DNA from: Egbenema bharatensis
Lineage (GTDB): Bacteria > Cyanobacteriota > Cyanobacteriia > Elainellales > Elainellaceae
Reading direction: 5' to 3'
Assembly: GCF_048077055.1 (NCBI RefSeq)
Contig: NZ_CP182236.1
Span: forward strand, 5,270,001 to 5,334,000
Length of the DNA: 64,000 nucleotides
Part shown: in pieces, positions 44,395 to 53,900 of the stretch
Numbering within the stretch: position 1 is the stretch's first letter
Layout of the letters: every line of letters begins with the position of its first letter
Program-made: the position numbers and the translations under genes
The notes under the pieces: model-generated
The model's input: only the letters and a program-made list of their open reading frames with translations
Database searches by the model: none
Told to the model about the DNA's origin: nothing

Positions 44395-46805
44395 ATGTCC
44401 CAAACCAATCTCACAGAACTCGCCAGCCGAGGGGATCCAGGGGCGATCGCCCAGCTTCTCGCTCGATCGCTCAAGATCGCAGACGTGGGCATTAAGGTGG
44501 ATTGGCATGGGGAACAGCTCAATATTCGCCTATTTGCAGATCAGGTTTTAGAGTCAACCTCGCTTCTGGCTTCACTTCAGGAACAGCTTCAAACGTTCCA
44601 GATTGAGGCCGTTACCTCTGTCCGGGTTTTTGCCTACCAGAGTAAGCAACCTGCGCCCATCTGGAGCGATTCGATTCCAGTGATGTTTGCTCCACCTGCC
44701 GCCCCTGCCACCATCCTTTCAACTCCCGCTACGGTGCTTTCCACACCCCATACCCTGTTGATGCCTTCCGATTCAGTCGATCGCTTCCTGGTTTGCGGGC
44801 TGGGTAGTTTAGGGCAATACTCGGTACTGAACTTGAAGCGGTTTGCCATGCGGGCTTCAGAAATCCGGGTCACGGCGATCGAGCAGATGCCGTTTGATGA
44901 CTGGGAAGTGCAGGACTTACCGAGCTTACTGGAAGCTCCACCGATTATTGGCGATTGTCGTAACGATGATATTTTGCTTCAGGCAGGCATTCAGCAGTGT
45001 CGAGCCATTTTGATCGTCACCAGTAATGACAGCGTGAATGTTGAGGCAGCCATTGTGGCGCGGCGGCTCAACCCCCAGATTCGGATTGTGATGCGATCGT
45101 CTCGCCATAATCTGAACCAGTTATTGAAGCATCAGTTAGGGGATTTTATTGCCCTGGAACCAACGGAACTTCCAGCTCCAGCCTTTGCCCTGGCAGGATT
45201 GCAGCAGGAAATTTTAGGATTTTTCAACATTGGCGATTTTCGCTTTCAGGTGGTAGAGCAAACGGTGCAGCCCAAGGATTATCGTTTTGACGGTGCTCCG
45301 GCGATCGCCCTCCATAAAAAGAATTTTCGCCTGTTGAGCTACCATGCAGCCGCCAGTCCTGGCCCATCAAACCGGGCTTTCTACCAGTGGCAAGCCGACA
45401 CGAAAGTCAAACCTGGAGACACGATCGCCTTTGTGGAGGTGGTGGGACGGGAACCGCAGAAAACGGGGCATCTCACCCGTCAGGCCAGAAACATGCAGCA
45501 ATTCTGGGATGACATTGGCGACACCCTGAACCGGGGCTGGCGCGGTAACTGGGCGGAAATTGGCGGCTGGATGCAGGCTCAAAGGACAAGGCCGGTGATT
45601 GCGATCGGCTTAACCTTTGCTCTGGTTCTCTGGCTGTTTGGGGCCATCCTGCTGCGATCGACCCTTGATATACCCTGGAAAACCGCCCTCTCTGCTGCCT
45701 TTATTCTGCTGATTGGTGGCTACGGGGATGTATTTGAAGGACTGGAACCCAGTGATGCCCCTGGCTGGCTGAAGCTAATTTGCGCCCTGATTACCCTGAC
45801 CAGCATTGCCTCTGTCCTGGGAGTGTTGGGACTGATTGCCGATAATTTGATCAGTTCCCGATTTGACTTTCTTAGAAAACGGTTTCCTATTCCCAGGGAA
45901 AACCATGTGGTGATCGTGGGGTTGGGGCGGATTGGTCAACAGATCGCGGCTATTTTGCAAGAGTTCAGACAGCCCGTAGTGGCGATTACTGAGCAGGTTG
46001 AACACGTTTCAACCGAATCTAAGTTTCCTATCCTGACGGGCGACATCATTAGGGAATTGCCGAAGCTGAATCTGGCCACGGCAAAAAGTGTGGTGGTGGT
46101 GACGGACGATCAAATGCTCAACCTGGAAGTGGCATTGATGGCGCGCAATGCTGCCCAGCAAATCGAACGAGACATCGGGCTGGTGATTCGCACCTACGAC
46201 CAACGCTTTCGAGATAATCTCAACGATCTCCTCCCGGATGCCAAAGCATTAGCTGCTTATGAACTTTCGGCAGAAGCCTTTGCAGGGGCAGCTTTTGGAG
46301 AAAATATTCTGGGATTATTCCGGCTAAACAACCAGACGATTCTAGTCACGGAGTACAACATTACAGCGGATGATACGCTAGTCGGCAAATCCCTGTTTAT
46401 GATTGCCTATGGCTATGGGGTCGTGCCGATCGTCCATCATCGGGCTACTCAAACCATTCATGATCCCCTCCCGGAAGTCCTGCTACCGTCCGATGAACAT
46501 ATCTTAGCTGTGGGCGATCGGCTGGTTGTGTTGGCTTCCATCAACGGTTTGCGACGGATTGAGCATGAAGAACTGGTGCCCCCCCGACGCTGGCGATTGG
46601 AGGTTGGAAAGCCGTTAAATCGAGGATTTTTACACGATTGCGGCAGTGATTTGGCCGAATCGCTGGCTATAACCTGCATGAAGCCCGAACGTTTATGGAA
46701 AATCTCCCTGGTGCGATCGAGCTATCGTTATACGATTACCAGGCCCATCGCCTGGAGCAAGAACTCAGTCGTCAGCTTCCCCTGACCCTGATTCCCCTAC
46801 CCTAG
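44395..46805 (+). CDS. Ion-channel-like protein with TrkA/RCK domains on both sides of a pore, frameshifted at its C-terminus
   Basis: About 800 residues. A 100-residue N-terminal region precedes an RCK (TrkA-N) module (DRFLVCGLGSLGQYSVLNL, about residue 126). A two-helix pore follows: TM1 RPVIAIGLTFALVLWLFGAIL, pore helix plus a selectivity-filter-like GGYGD (TALSAAFILLIGGYGDVF), TM2 LKLICALITLTSIASVLGVLGLIA. Then a second RCK module, NHVVIVGLGRIGQQIAAIL. The filter resembles K+-channel TVGYGD. Near the end the frame is wrong. Adding one C at 46654-46655 gives DLARIAGYNLHEARTFMENLP...LEQELSRQLPLTLIPLP, ending at 46805. Probably a nucleotide- or ligand-gated potassium channel. Confidence 0.75.
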
Positions 46806-46922
46806 CCCCGGCTGCGGGACTCCCCTATGCTTCCCGCGATCGAATATGATGTGGAACGATGATGCTTGATATGATAAGGCTTGTAACGATCGCGGATAGT
46901 GACCTTTGGAGTAAGCGAAGCG

Positions 46923-47449
46923 ATGTCAGACGAACAGAACCCCAACACGCCTGAAACTGAAGCAAAATCTTCTGAAACCGAAGCAAAATCCGAATCAGCA
47001 CCCGCCAAGGCTCCCAAGGAAAAGCCAGCCGCAGGGGGTGATAAGCCTGCCCGCCCACCGAAAAGGAAAAGCCGCCCGCCCTTGAGGATAAGCCGTTCCC
47101 CGAATTTATTGATCAGCACTTCATGCCTGGACTGAAGGAAATGTTGGGCAAACAGGGTATCAACGACCTGGATCTGAAATTTGCCAAACAGCCCCTTCCT
47201 ATTCCTGGGCTGGGAGACTCCGACTGCTGGCAGGTCATTGGCCACTGGCAAAATGGCCAACGCCAGTTCAATATCATCTTCTCGAAGGAAGATATTGCAG
47301 CTCCCAAATTTTTCTGCTATGCCGACAATGGCGCGAAACCCAGCACCCTGGAGTCCTTCATGATTGATGAACGGAAGGTGAGCCTGGATCTATTGTTGCT
47401 GTACACAGTGCAACGGCTCAACGGGCAGAAGTGGCTGGTGCGAAACTAG
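46923..47449 (+). CDS. DUF2996 protein, split by a one-base frameshift
   Basis: About 175 residues. The first part, from ATG 46923 (MSDEQNPNTPETEAKSS...), is an acidic Lys/Ala/Pro-rich linker. After a missing base in the CCC at 47054-47056 the protein continues EKEKPPALEDKPFPEFIDQHFMPGLKEMLGKQGINDLDLKF...CWQVIGHWQNGQRQFNIIFSKEDI...KPSTLESFMIDERKVSLDLLLLYTVQRLNGQKWL. This is the cyanobacteria/plastid DUF2996 family, whose role is not established. The conserved core is complete in the second frame. The ATG at 47123 is internal to the intact protein, not its natural start. Confidence 0.78.
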
Positions 47450-47479
47450 AAGCCCTCTGTCGATTCAATCGTAAAACCT

Positions 47480-47695
47480 CTTGTGGGATGAGCATCTTGC
47501 CCGTCCTTTGGTTCGATCGCATTCTTGTGGGATGAGCATCTTGCCCGTCCTTTGGTTCGATCGCAGGCTTCTTGTGGGATGGGCATCTTGCCCGTCCTTC
47601 CCCTCGATCGAAAAACTTCTTGTGGGATGAGCATCTTGCCCGTCCTTCCCCTCGATCGAAAAACTTCTTGTGGGATGGGCATCTTGCCCGTCCTT
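47480..47695. repeat. Five tandem copies of a GC-rich palindromic unit
   Basis: The 29-bp core CTTGTGGGATGRGCATCTTG-CCCGTCCTT occurs at 47480-47508, 47524-47552, 47571-47599, 47619-47647 and 47667-47695, spaced 44-48 bp. The 15-19-bp spacers are themselves similar (TTGGTTCGATCG or CCCCTCGATCGAAAAA). The copies have the GGGCATCTTGCCC palindrome of the dispersed family. It is not a CRISPR array because the spacers are repeated. Confidence 0.85.
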
Positions 47696-47768
47696 AACCC
47701 TTGATGGGAGTTTCGGTTGGGTTCTAAATTGATGAACCCTGAAACAACCTGAAAGGGGAAATGGGTTC

Positions 47769-47951
47769 CTAACGCAATTCCCGAGAAACGATCGCCACTT
47801 TCCGAATCATTTCCAACGTAATCTGCTGCGAATCAGATGAGTTGGTCAGGTTTGTAGTGGAATTGGCTTCAGGAGCGATCGTAGCGGCAATCGCAAACAC
47901 AGCCAGGATAGCAGTCATCAGGGTTTTGAGGTGGCGGCTGGGGGAAATCAT
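47769..47951 (-). CDS. Small exported protein of unknown function
   Basis: About 60 residues from ATG 47951, or 73 from ATG 47990. The N-terminus MISPSRHLKTLMTAILAVFAIAATIAPEAN is a clear signal peptide: basic start, hydrophobic core, and a small-residue cleavage region. The mature part is a short polar peptide, NSTTNLTNSSDSQQITLEMIRKVAIVSRELR, with one amphipathic helix. I recognise no family. Its 3' side faces the tandem repeat array. Confidence 0.45.
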   Translation of the reverse strand: MISPSRHLKTLMTAILAVFAIAATIAPEANSTTNLTNSSDSQQITLEMIRKVAIVSRELR

Positions 47952-48213
47952 AGGTCGGTCTACTCTCAGAAGTCGGTGTGGGGCAGTCAAGTTATCCTTG
48001 AATCTTTCAGTATCGTGGCATGGCTGGCGGAGTCCTGCTACCTTAAACGCTGACTCTTTACCAGGTCATCAATTTCACCAAGTAAAAAATAAAGCTTGGG
48101 TTAAATTGCCCGTAGCCCATGTGATTTGGGTCGCTTCAAGACAGTGAGTTCGGGAACCCGTACCCGAAAAGGGGGTGAAGATCGGTTGCGATCGCCCCCT
48201 AGATTTCGCTAAA

Positions 48214-48240
48214 TTAGCACTCAGGAGCGGAGAGTGCTAA
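48214..48240. promoter_or_regulatory. CIRCE operator upstream of groESL
   Basis: A perfect CIRCE inverted repeat, TTAGCACTC-N9-GAGTGCTAA, the binding site of the HrcA heat-shock repressor. It lies 146 bp before the groES start, so the groES-groEL operon is expected to be de-repressed by heat. Confidence 0.95.
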
Positions 48241-48386
48241 ATTGATTCTCTGACTCAAACTGTGTCTCGAATGTGCGACTTCAGTATTCCGTAAAAAGCA
48301 GAAAATCTACCAGTTCCACCGTGGGACTGGCGTTCTGTCGATAACTTTAACTCGATCGATTCTAATAGTTCTGGAGAGTTTAGACT

Positions 48387-48698
48387 ATGGCAGCAGTATC
48401 TCTGAGCGTTTCTACCGTAAAGCCGCTAGGTGAACGGGTATTCGTGAAAGTGAGCGCGTCTGAAGAACAAACCCCTGGCGGTATTTTCCTCCCCGATACA
48501 GCAAAGGAAAAGCCTCAAGTGGGTGAAGTAGTGCAAGTGGGCCCTGGTAAGCGCAACGATGACGGCTCTCGCCAGGAGATGGAAGTCAAAGTTGGGGACA
48601 AGGTTCTCTATTCCAAGTATGCCGGAACGGACATCAAACTCGGTTCTGAAGAATACATTCTGTTGTCTGAGAAAGACATTCTGGCGATCGTCTCCTAG
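48387..48698 (+). CDS. groES: Co-chaperonin GroES
   Basis: A 103-residue GroES (Hsp10), which forms the lid of the GroEL folding chamber. Start VKPLGERVFVKVSASEEQTPGGIFLPDTAKEKPQVGEVVQVGPGK includes the mobile-loop sequence that docks on GroEL. The C-terminus GTDIKLGSEEYILLSEKDILAIV is complete. The ATG follows CTGGAGAG. First gene of the heat-shock operon; CIRCE is upstream and groEL follows after a 139-bp spacer containing a hairpin. Confidence 0.97.
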   Translation: MAAVSLSVSTVKPLGERVFVKVSASEEQTPGGIFLPDTAKEKPQVGEVVQVGPGKRNDDGSRQEMEVKVGDKVLYSKYAGTDIKLGSEEYILLSEKDILAIVS

Positions 48699-48711
48699 TT
48701 TGGGATTTTGA

Positions 48712-48786
48712 ATCGGTAATGGGTCGTGGGTGATCGCTAATGGATACCCGATGAATGACCCACTACCCATCACCCATTACCCATCC
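48712..48786. repeat. Heptamer-like repeats and hairpin between groES and groEL
   Basis: GGTAATGGGT (48715-48724) can pair with ACCCATTACC (48773-48782), enclosing further GGGT/ACCC units of about seven bases (CCCACTACCCATCACCCATT). It lies inside the operon and could affect the relative expression of groES and groEL. Confidence 0.6.
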
Positions 48787-48837
48787 TCCTCAAGCATTGT
48801 CCAAATACTCTCACTATTTACAAGAAGCGAAATCACT

Positions 48838-50475
48838 ATGGCAAAGCGCATCATTTACAACGAAAACGCTCGTCGTGCCCTGGAAAAAGGAATCGATATT
48901 CTGGCTGAAGCCGTTGCTGTCACCCTTGGGCCCAAAGGTCGCAATGTGGTGTTGGAGAAGAAGTTTGGCGCACCTCAAATTGTTAATGACGGTGTGACGA
49001 TCGCCAAGGAAATCGAACTGGAAGATCACATCGAAAACACAGGTGTGTCCCTGATTCGTCAGGCGGCTTCCAAAACCAACGATGCAGCCGGTGACGGTAC
49101 GACCACTGCAACCGTTCTGGCCCACGCCATTGTCAAGGAAGGTCTGCGGAACGTGGCGGCTGGAGCCAATGCCATCTCCCTCAAGCGCGGCATCGATAAG
49201 GCGACGGGCTTCCTGGTAGACAAAATTGCGGAACACGCTCGTCCTGTAGAAGATTCCAAGGCGATCGCTCAGGTGGGTTCCATCTCCGCTGGAAACGATG
49301 AAGAAGTCGGTTCCATGATCGCTGAAGCAATGGAGAAAGTGGGTCGTGAGGGCGTAATCTCTCTGGAAGAGGGTAAGTCCATGACCACTGAACTGGAAGT
49401 CACCGAAGGGATGCGCTTCGACAAGGGCTATATCTCTCCCTACTTCGCTACGGACACTGAGCGGATGGAAGCGGTTCTGGATGAGCCTTTCCTGTTGCTG
49501 ACCGACAAGAAAATCACCCTGGTACAGGATCTGGTTCCCGTTCTGGAGCAAGTGGCTCGTTCCGGTCGTCCCCTGCTGATCATTGCCGAAGACATTGAGA
49601 AAGAAGCTCTGGCAACCCTGGTGGTGAACCGTCTGCGCGGCGTGCTGAACGTAGCGGCTGTGAAGGCTCCTGGCTTTGGCGATCGTCGTAAGTCCATGCT
49701 GGAAGACATCGCAGTGCTGACGGGTGGTCAGGTGATCACTGAAGATGCGGGTCTGAAGCTCGATAACGTCAAGCTCGATATGCTGGGCAAGGCGCGTCGT
49801 GTCACTATCACCAAAGACAACACGACGATCGTGGCAGAAGGCAATGAAGCAGGCGTGAAGGCTCGTTGTGAGCAGATTCGTCGTCAAATGGAAGAAACTG
49901 AGTCTTCCTACGACAAGGAAAAACTGCAAGAGCGGTTGGCCAAGCTGTCCGGCGGTGTGGCAGTGGTGAAGGTCGGTGCTGCAACTGAAACTGAAATGAA
50001 GGATCGGAAGCTGCGCCTGGAAGATGCCATCAACGCCACCAAGGCAGCCGTTGAAGAAGGGATTGTCCCTGGCGGTGGTACGACCCTGGCACACCTGTCT
50101 CCCAGCCTGGAAGAGTGGGCCCAAGGCAACCTCTCCGGCGAAGAGTTGATCGGTGCGATGATCGTGGCGCGGGCGCTGGCGGCTCCCCTGAAGCGGATCG
50201 CTGAGAACGCTGGTCAAAACGGTGCTGTGATCGCAGAACGTGTGAAGGAAAAAGAATTCAACGTGGGCTATGATGCTGCCAATGGTGAGTTCGTAGATAT
50301 GTTCAGCGCAGGTATTGTTGACCCTGCCAAAGTGACTCGTTCCGCCATGCAAAACGCAGCTTCGATCGCCGGTATGGTGTTGACGACTGAGTGCATCGTG
50401 GTAGACAAGCCTGAACCGAAGGATGCAGCGGGTGCTGGCGCGGGTGCTGGCATGGGCGGCGACTTCGACTACTAA
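48838..50475 (+). CDS. groEL: Chaperonin GroEL
   Basis: A 545-residue GroEL (Hsp60) that folds client proteins in an ATP-driven double ring. The start MAKRIIYNENARRALEKGIDILAEAVAVTLGPKGRNVVLEKKFG at 48838 is canonical; a longer upstream in-frame start reads into the repeat. The ATP-binding DGTTTATVLA and GIVPGGGTTLAHL are intact. The C-terminal tail is GAGAGAGMGGDFDY rather than the GGM repeats of E. coli. Its position next to groES under CIRCE identifies it as the operon-type GroEL; most cyanobacteria also have a separate second groEL. Confidence 0.97.
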   Translation: MAKRIIYNENARRALEKGIDILAEAVAVTLGPKGRNVVLEKKFGAPQIVNDGVTIAKEIELEDHIENTGVSLIRQAASKTNDAAGDGTTTATVLAHAIVKEGLRNVAAGANAISLKRGIDKATGFLVDKIAEHARPVEDSKAIAQVGSISAGNDEEVGSMIAEAMEKVGREGVISLEEGKSMTTELEVTEGMRFDKGYISPYFATDTERMEAVLDEPFLLLTDKKITLVQDLVPVLEQVARSGRPLLIIAEDIEKEALATLVVNRLRGVLNVAAVKAPGFGDRRKSMLEDIAVLTGGQVITEDAGLKLDNVKLDMLGKARRVTITKDNTTIVAEGNEAGVKARCEQIRRQMEETESSYDKEKLQERLAKLSGGVAVVKVGAATETEMKDRKLRLEDAINATKAAVEEGIVPGGGTTLAHLSPSLEEWAQGNLSGEELIGAMIVARALAAPLKRIAENAGQNGAVIAERVKEKEFNVGYDAANGEFVDMFSAGIVDPAKVTRSAMQNAASIAGMVLTTECIVVDKPEPKDAAGAGAGAGMGGDFDY

Positions 50476-50539
50476 TCGAAACAGGCAGGCGATCGGGGGT
50501 TCGCCTCCGATCGTTCTCCTACTTCAAATTAAAGATTGC

Positions 50540-50568
50540 GAGGGTAAATTAACCTTTACCCTCTTTTT
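50540..50568 (+). terminator. Rho-independent terminator after groEL
   Basis: GAGGGTAAA (50540-50548) and TTTACCCTC (50555-50563) form a perfect nine-base stem with a six-base loop, followed by TTTTT. It is 65 bp past the groEL stop. A second GC stem (CGATCGGGGG/CTCCGATCG, about 50490-50513) precedes it without a T tract. Confidence 0.9.
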
Positions 50569-50569
50569 G

Positions 50570-50949
50570 TTTGACCGATTTGTTTCACTGAAGCGATCGA
50601 TTAAGAACTCTGAATTAAGAGATTTTTTCGACTATTCTTCAAATTTAATGTATTAAATTACACAATTTTGAAAGCAAAGGCTCGCGGTTTTCCTGATTAC
50701 GACTAAACAGTTTAGTTCATGGGCGGAGTCCTATTGTTTTCTAGCAATGCACCAGTTGCAATTCACCCTGATCGTTGATGGTAAACGGCTACCCTCAGCG
50801 ATCGCTCTAGTATTGAGTCAATGTCATATTAGCTAGAGAGTAAAGCTAGCAATAAGGTTAGCCCATGCTGTTTCCAGATCGGGATTGAGATTGATAAGCT
50901 AGAAGCTAGCGAAAACTCAGTCTGGCATTGACTTAAGGCAAATCTCGAT
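50570..50949. other. Upstream region of metH
   Basis: No gene in this 380-bp stretch. Noted: a palindrome ACTAAACAGTTTAGT at 50702-50716 and several GCTAG-containing repeats (50832-50920: AGCTAGAGAG, GCTAGCAATAAGG, AAGCTAGAAGCTAGCG). I looked for cobalamin and SAH riboswitch signatures and saw neither. Confidence 0.5.
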
Positions 50950-53900
50950 ATGACTCACCCGTTTCTGTCCCGGCTCCACAGCCCCGATCGCCCCGTCATC
51001 GTCTTTGATGGCGCAATGGGCACCAACCTTCAGGTGCAGAACCTGACCGCAGAGGATTTTGGTGGAGCTGCATATGAAGGCTGTAATGAATATCTGATTA
51101 TTACCAAGCCAGAGGCAGTGGCAACCGTCCATCGAGACTTTTTGGCAGCCGGAGCAGATGTGATCGAAACAGACACCTTTGGTGCAGCGTCGATCGTCCT
51201 GGCAGAATACGATTTAGCCGATCGAGCTTACGAACTCAACAAGAAAGCGGCTGAGTTGGCGAAACAATGTACCGCTGAGTTTTCCACTCCGGAAAAACCC
51301 CGTTTTGTGGCCGGGTCGATGGGCCCCACCACGAAGCTTCCGACCCTGGGACATATTGACTTTGATACTTTGAAAACTGCCTTCATTGAGCAAGCCGAAG
51401 GGCTGTTTGATGGCGGAGTCGATCTATTTTTGGTGGAAACCTGTCAGGATGTGCTGCAAATTAAAGCGGCGTTGAATGCGATCGAAACGGTGTTTGCCCA
51501 GAAGGGAGAACGTCGTCCCCTCATGGTGTCCGTCACGATGGAAACCACCGGAACCATGCTGGTTGGTTCCGATGCCGCTGCCATGTTAGCCATTCTGGAA
51601 CCCTACCCGATCGACATTTTGGGGCTGAACTGCGCCACAGGACCCGATCGTATGGCAGAGCACATCCGCTACCTTTCCGCCAATTCCCCCTTCGTCATTT
51701 CCTGCATCCCCAACGCCGGTATCCCTGAAAACGTCGGCGGTCATGCCCACTACAAGCTGACCCCGATGGAGTTACGAATGGCTCTAATGCATTTCGTCGA
51801 AGATCTCGGCGTTCAAGTCATTGGCGGCTGCTGCGGCACGCGCCCCGATCACATCCAGCAACTCGCAGAACTCGCTCCCACCCTCACTCCCAAAGCGCGT
51901 CCTGTAAGGGTGACCGGGGGGCAGCCCACTGCTTCGCCGAAGCAAGCTACAATCCTCAGTCCTCAGTCCTCAGTCCTCAGTCCTCAGTCCTCAGTCCCCA
52001 CTCCCCGTCCTGCCTTCCAATACACCCCTGCCGCTGCCTCCATCTATTCCGCTCAACCCTACGAGCAGGATAATTCCTTCCTGATTGTGGGAGAGCGGCT
52101 CAACGCCAGTGGTTCCAAGAAGTGTCGGGAAATGCTGAATGCAGAGGATTGGGATGGGTTAGTGTCCCTGGCTCGATCGCAGGTAAAGGAAGGGGCGCAC
52201 ATCCTGGATGTGAACGTGGATTACGTTGGGCGGGATGGCGTGAAGGATATGCATGAGCTGGTGTCACGGTTGGTGACGAACGTGAACTTACCGTTGATGC
52301 TGGATTCCACCGAATGGCAAAAGATGGAAGCTGGATTGAAGGTGGCAGGGGGTAAGTGTATCCTGAACTCCACCAACTATGAAGATGGGGATGAACGATT
52401 TTTTAAGGTGGTTGAGCTTGCCAAGCAGTACGGTGCGGGGATTGTAGTCGGAACGATCGATGAAGAGGGAATGGCGCGATCGGCGGAACGAAAATTTGCC
52501 ATTGCTCAACGAGCCTATCGAGATATTTTAGAATACGGCATTCCAGCTCACGAGATTTTCTATGATCCGCTAGCTCTACCGATTTCCACGGGGATTGAAG
52601 AAGATCGGGTAAATGGGAAAGAAACGATCGAAGCGATTCGCTTAATTCGGGAAAATCTACCGGGAGTCCATGTTCTATTAGGGGTTTCTAATATCTCCTT
52701 TGGTTTGAGTCCGGCGGCGCGGATTGTGCTCAACTCTATGTTCCTGCATGAGTCGATGGCGGTAGGACTGGATGCGGCGATCGTCAGTGCAGCGAAGATT
52801 CTGCCGATTGCCAAAATTGAACCGCAGCATCAGGAAGTTTGTCGGCAGCTCATCTATGATCAGCGCAGGTTTGAAGGGGATGTCTGCGTTTATGATCCCC
52901 TGACGGAATTAACCACTTTGTTTGAAGGGGTTTCTGCCAAGGAAGCGCGGGGTTCCAGGGAGTCCCTCAAAGATTTGCCGATCGAGGAGCGATTAAAGCG
53001 GCACATTATTGATGGGGAGCGGATTGGACTGGATGAAGCTTTGACGGAAGCTCTGACGCAGTACGCCCCGCTAGACATCATCAACACATTCCTGCTGGAT
53101 GGTATGAAGGTGGTGGGTGAGCTATTCGGTTCCGGGCAAATGCAGCTTCCCTTTGTATTGCAGTCGGCGGAAACGATGAAGTCCGCAGTGGCGCATCTGG
53201 AACCGTTCATGGAGAAGGAAGATTCCAGTCAGGCGAAGGGGATTGTGGTGATCGCCACCGTGAAGGGAGACGTTCACGATATTGGTAAAAACCTGGTGGA
53301 TATTATTCTCACCAACAATGGCTATCGGGTGATCAATTTAGGGATTAAACAACCCGTTGATAATATTATTGATGCCTATTTTGAACACAACGCCGACTGT
53401 ATCGCCATGAGCGGTCTACTTGTGAAATCAACCGCCTTCATGAAGGAAAACCTGGAGGTGTTTAATGAGCGGGGGATTACCGTTCCCGTGATTCTGGGAG
53501 GGGCTGCCCTCACGCCCAAGTTTGTCCATGAGGATTGCCAGAACGCCTACAAGGGCAAAGTGATCTACGGCAAGGATGCTTTCTCCGATCTGCATTTCAT
53601 GGATAAGCTGATGCCCGCCAAGGCGGCTGAGAATTGGGACGACCTGAAGGGCTTTTTGGATGAGGCTGGGGCAGCGGATGGGGCAACGGATGGGGCAGCA
53701 GTTGTTGGCTCAAATGAGTCGAAAGAAACGGATACGGAGGGTGGAGAGGCTGATCGGGCGGTGGCGGTAGCGGCTGCGGTAGAGGAACCCAACGAGGAAC
53801 GATCGACAGCGGTTGCCATTGCCATCGATCGCCCGACTCCGCCTTTCTGGGGGACAAAGATTCTGAATCCAGCGGATATTCCTTTAGAGGAAGTGCTGGG

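Noticed and set aside
47446..47682. Minus-strand frame coding a repeated MPIPQEVFRSRGRTGKM-like peptide
   Set aside because: It is only the translation of the tandem GC-rich repeat array; there is no ribosome site and the same family occurs in non-coding gaps.
47480..47695. Possible CRISPR array
   Set aside because: Spacers are 15-19 bp and nearly identical to one another, the unit belongs to a dispersed palindrome family, and no cas gene is near.
48814..50352. A 512-residue frame opposite groEL
   Set aside because: It is the mirror of a strongly biased coding sequence; composition is His/Gln/Phe-rich and no family fits.
50570..50949. Cobalamin or SAH riboswitch before metH
   Set aside because: No B12-box-like or SAH-type conserved core was seen; only GCTAG repeats and one palindrome.
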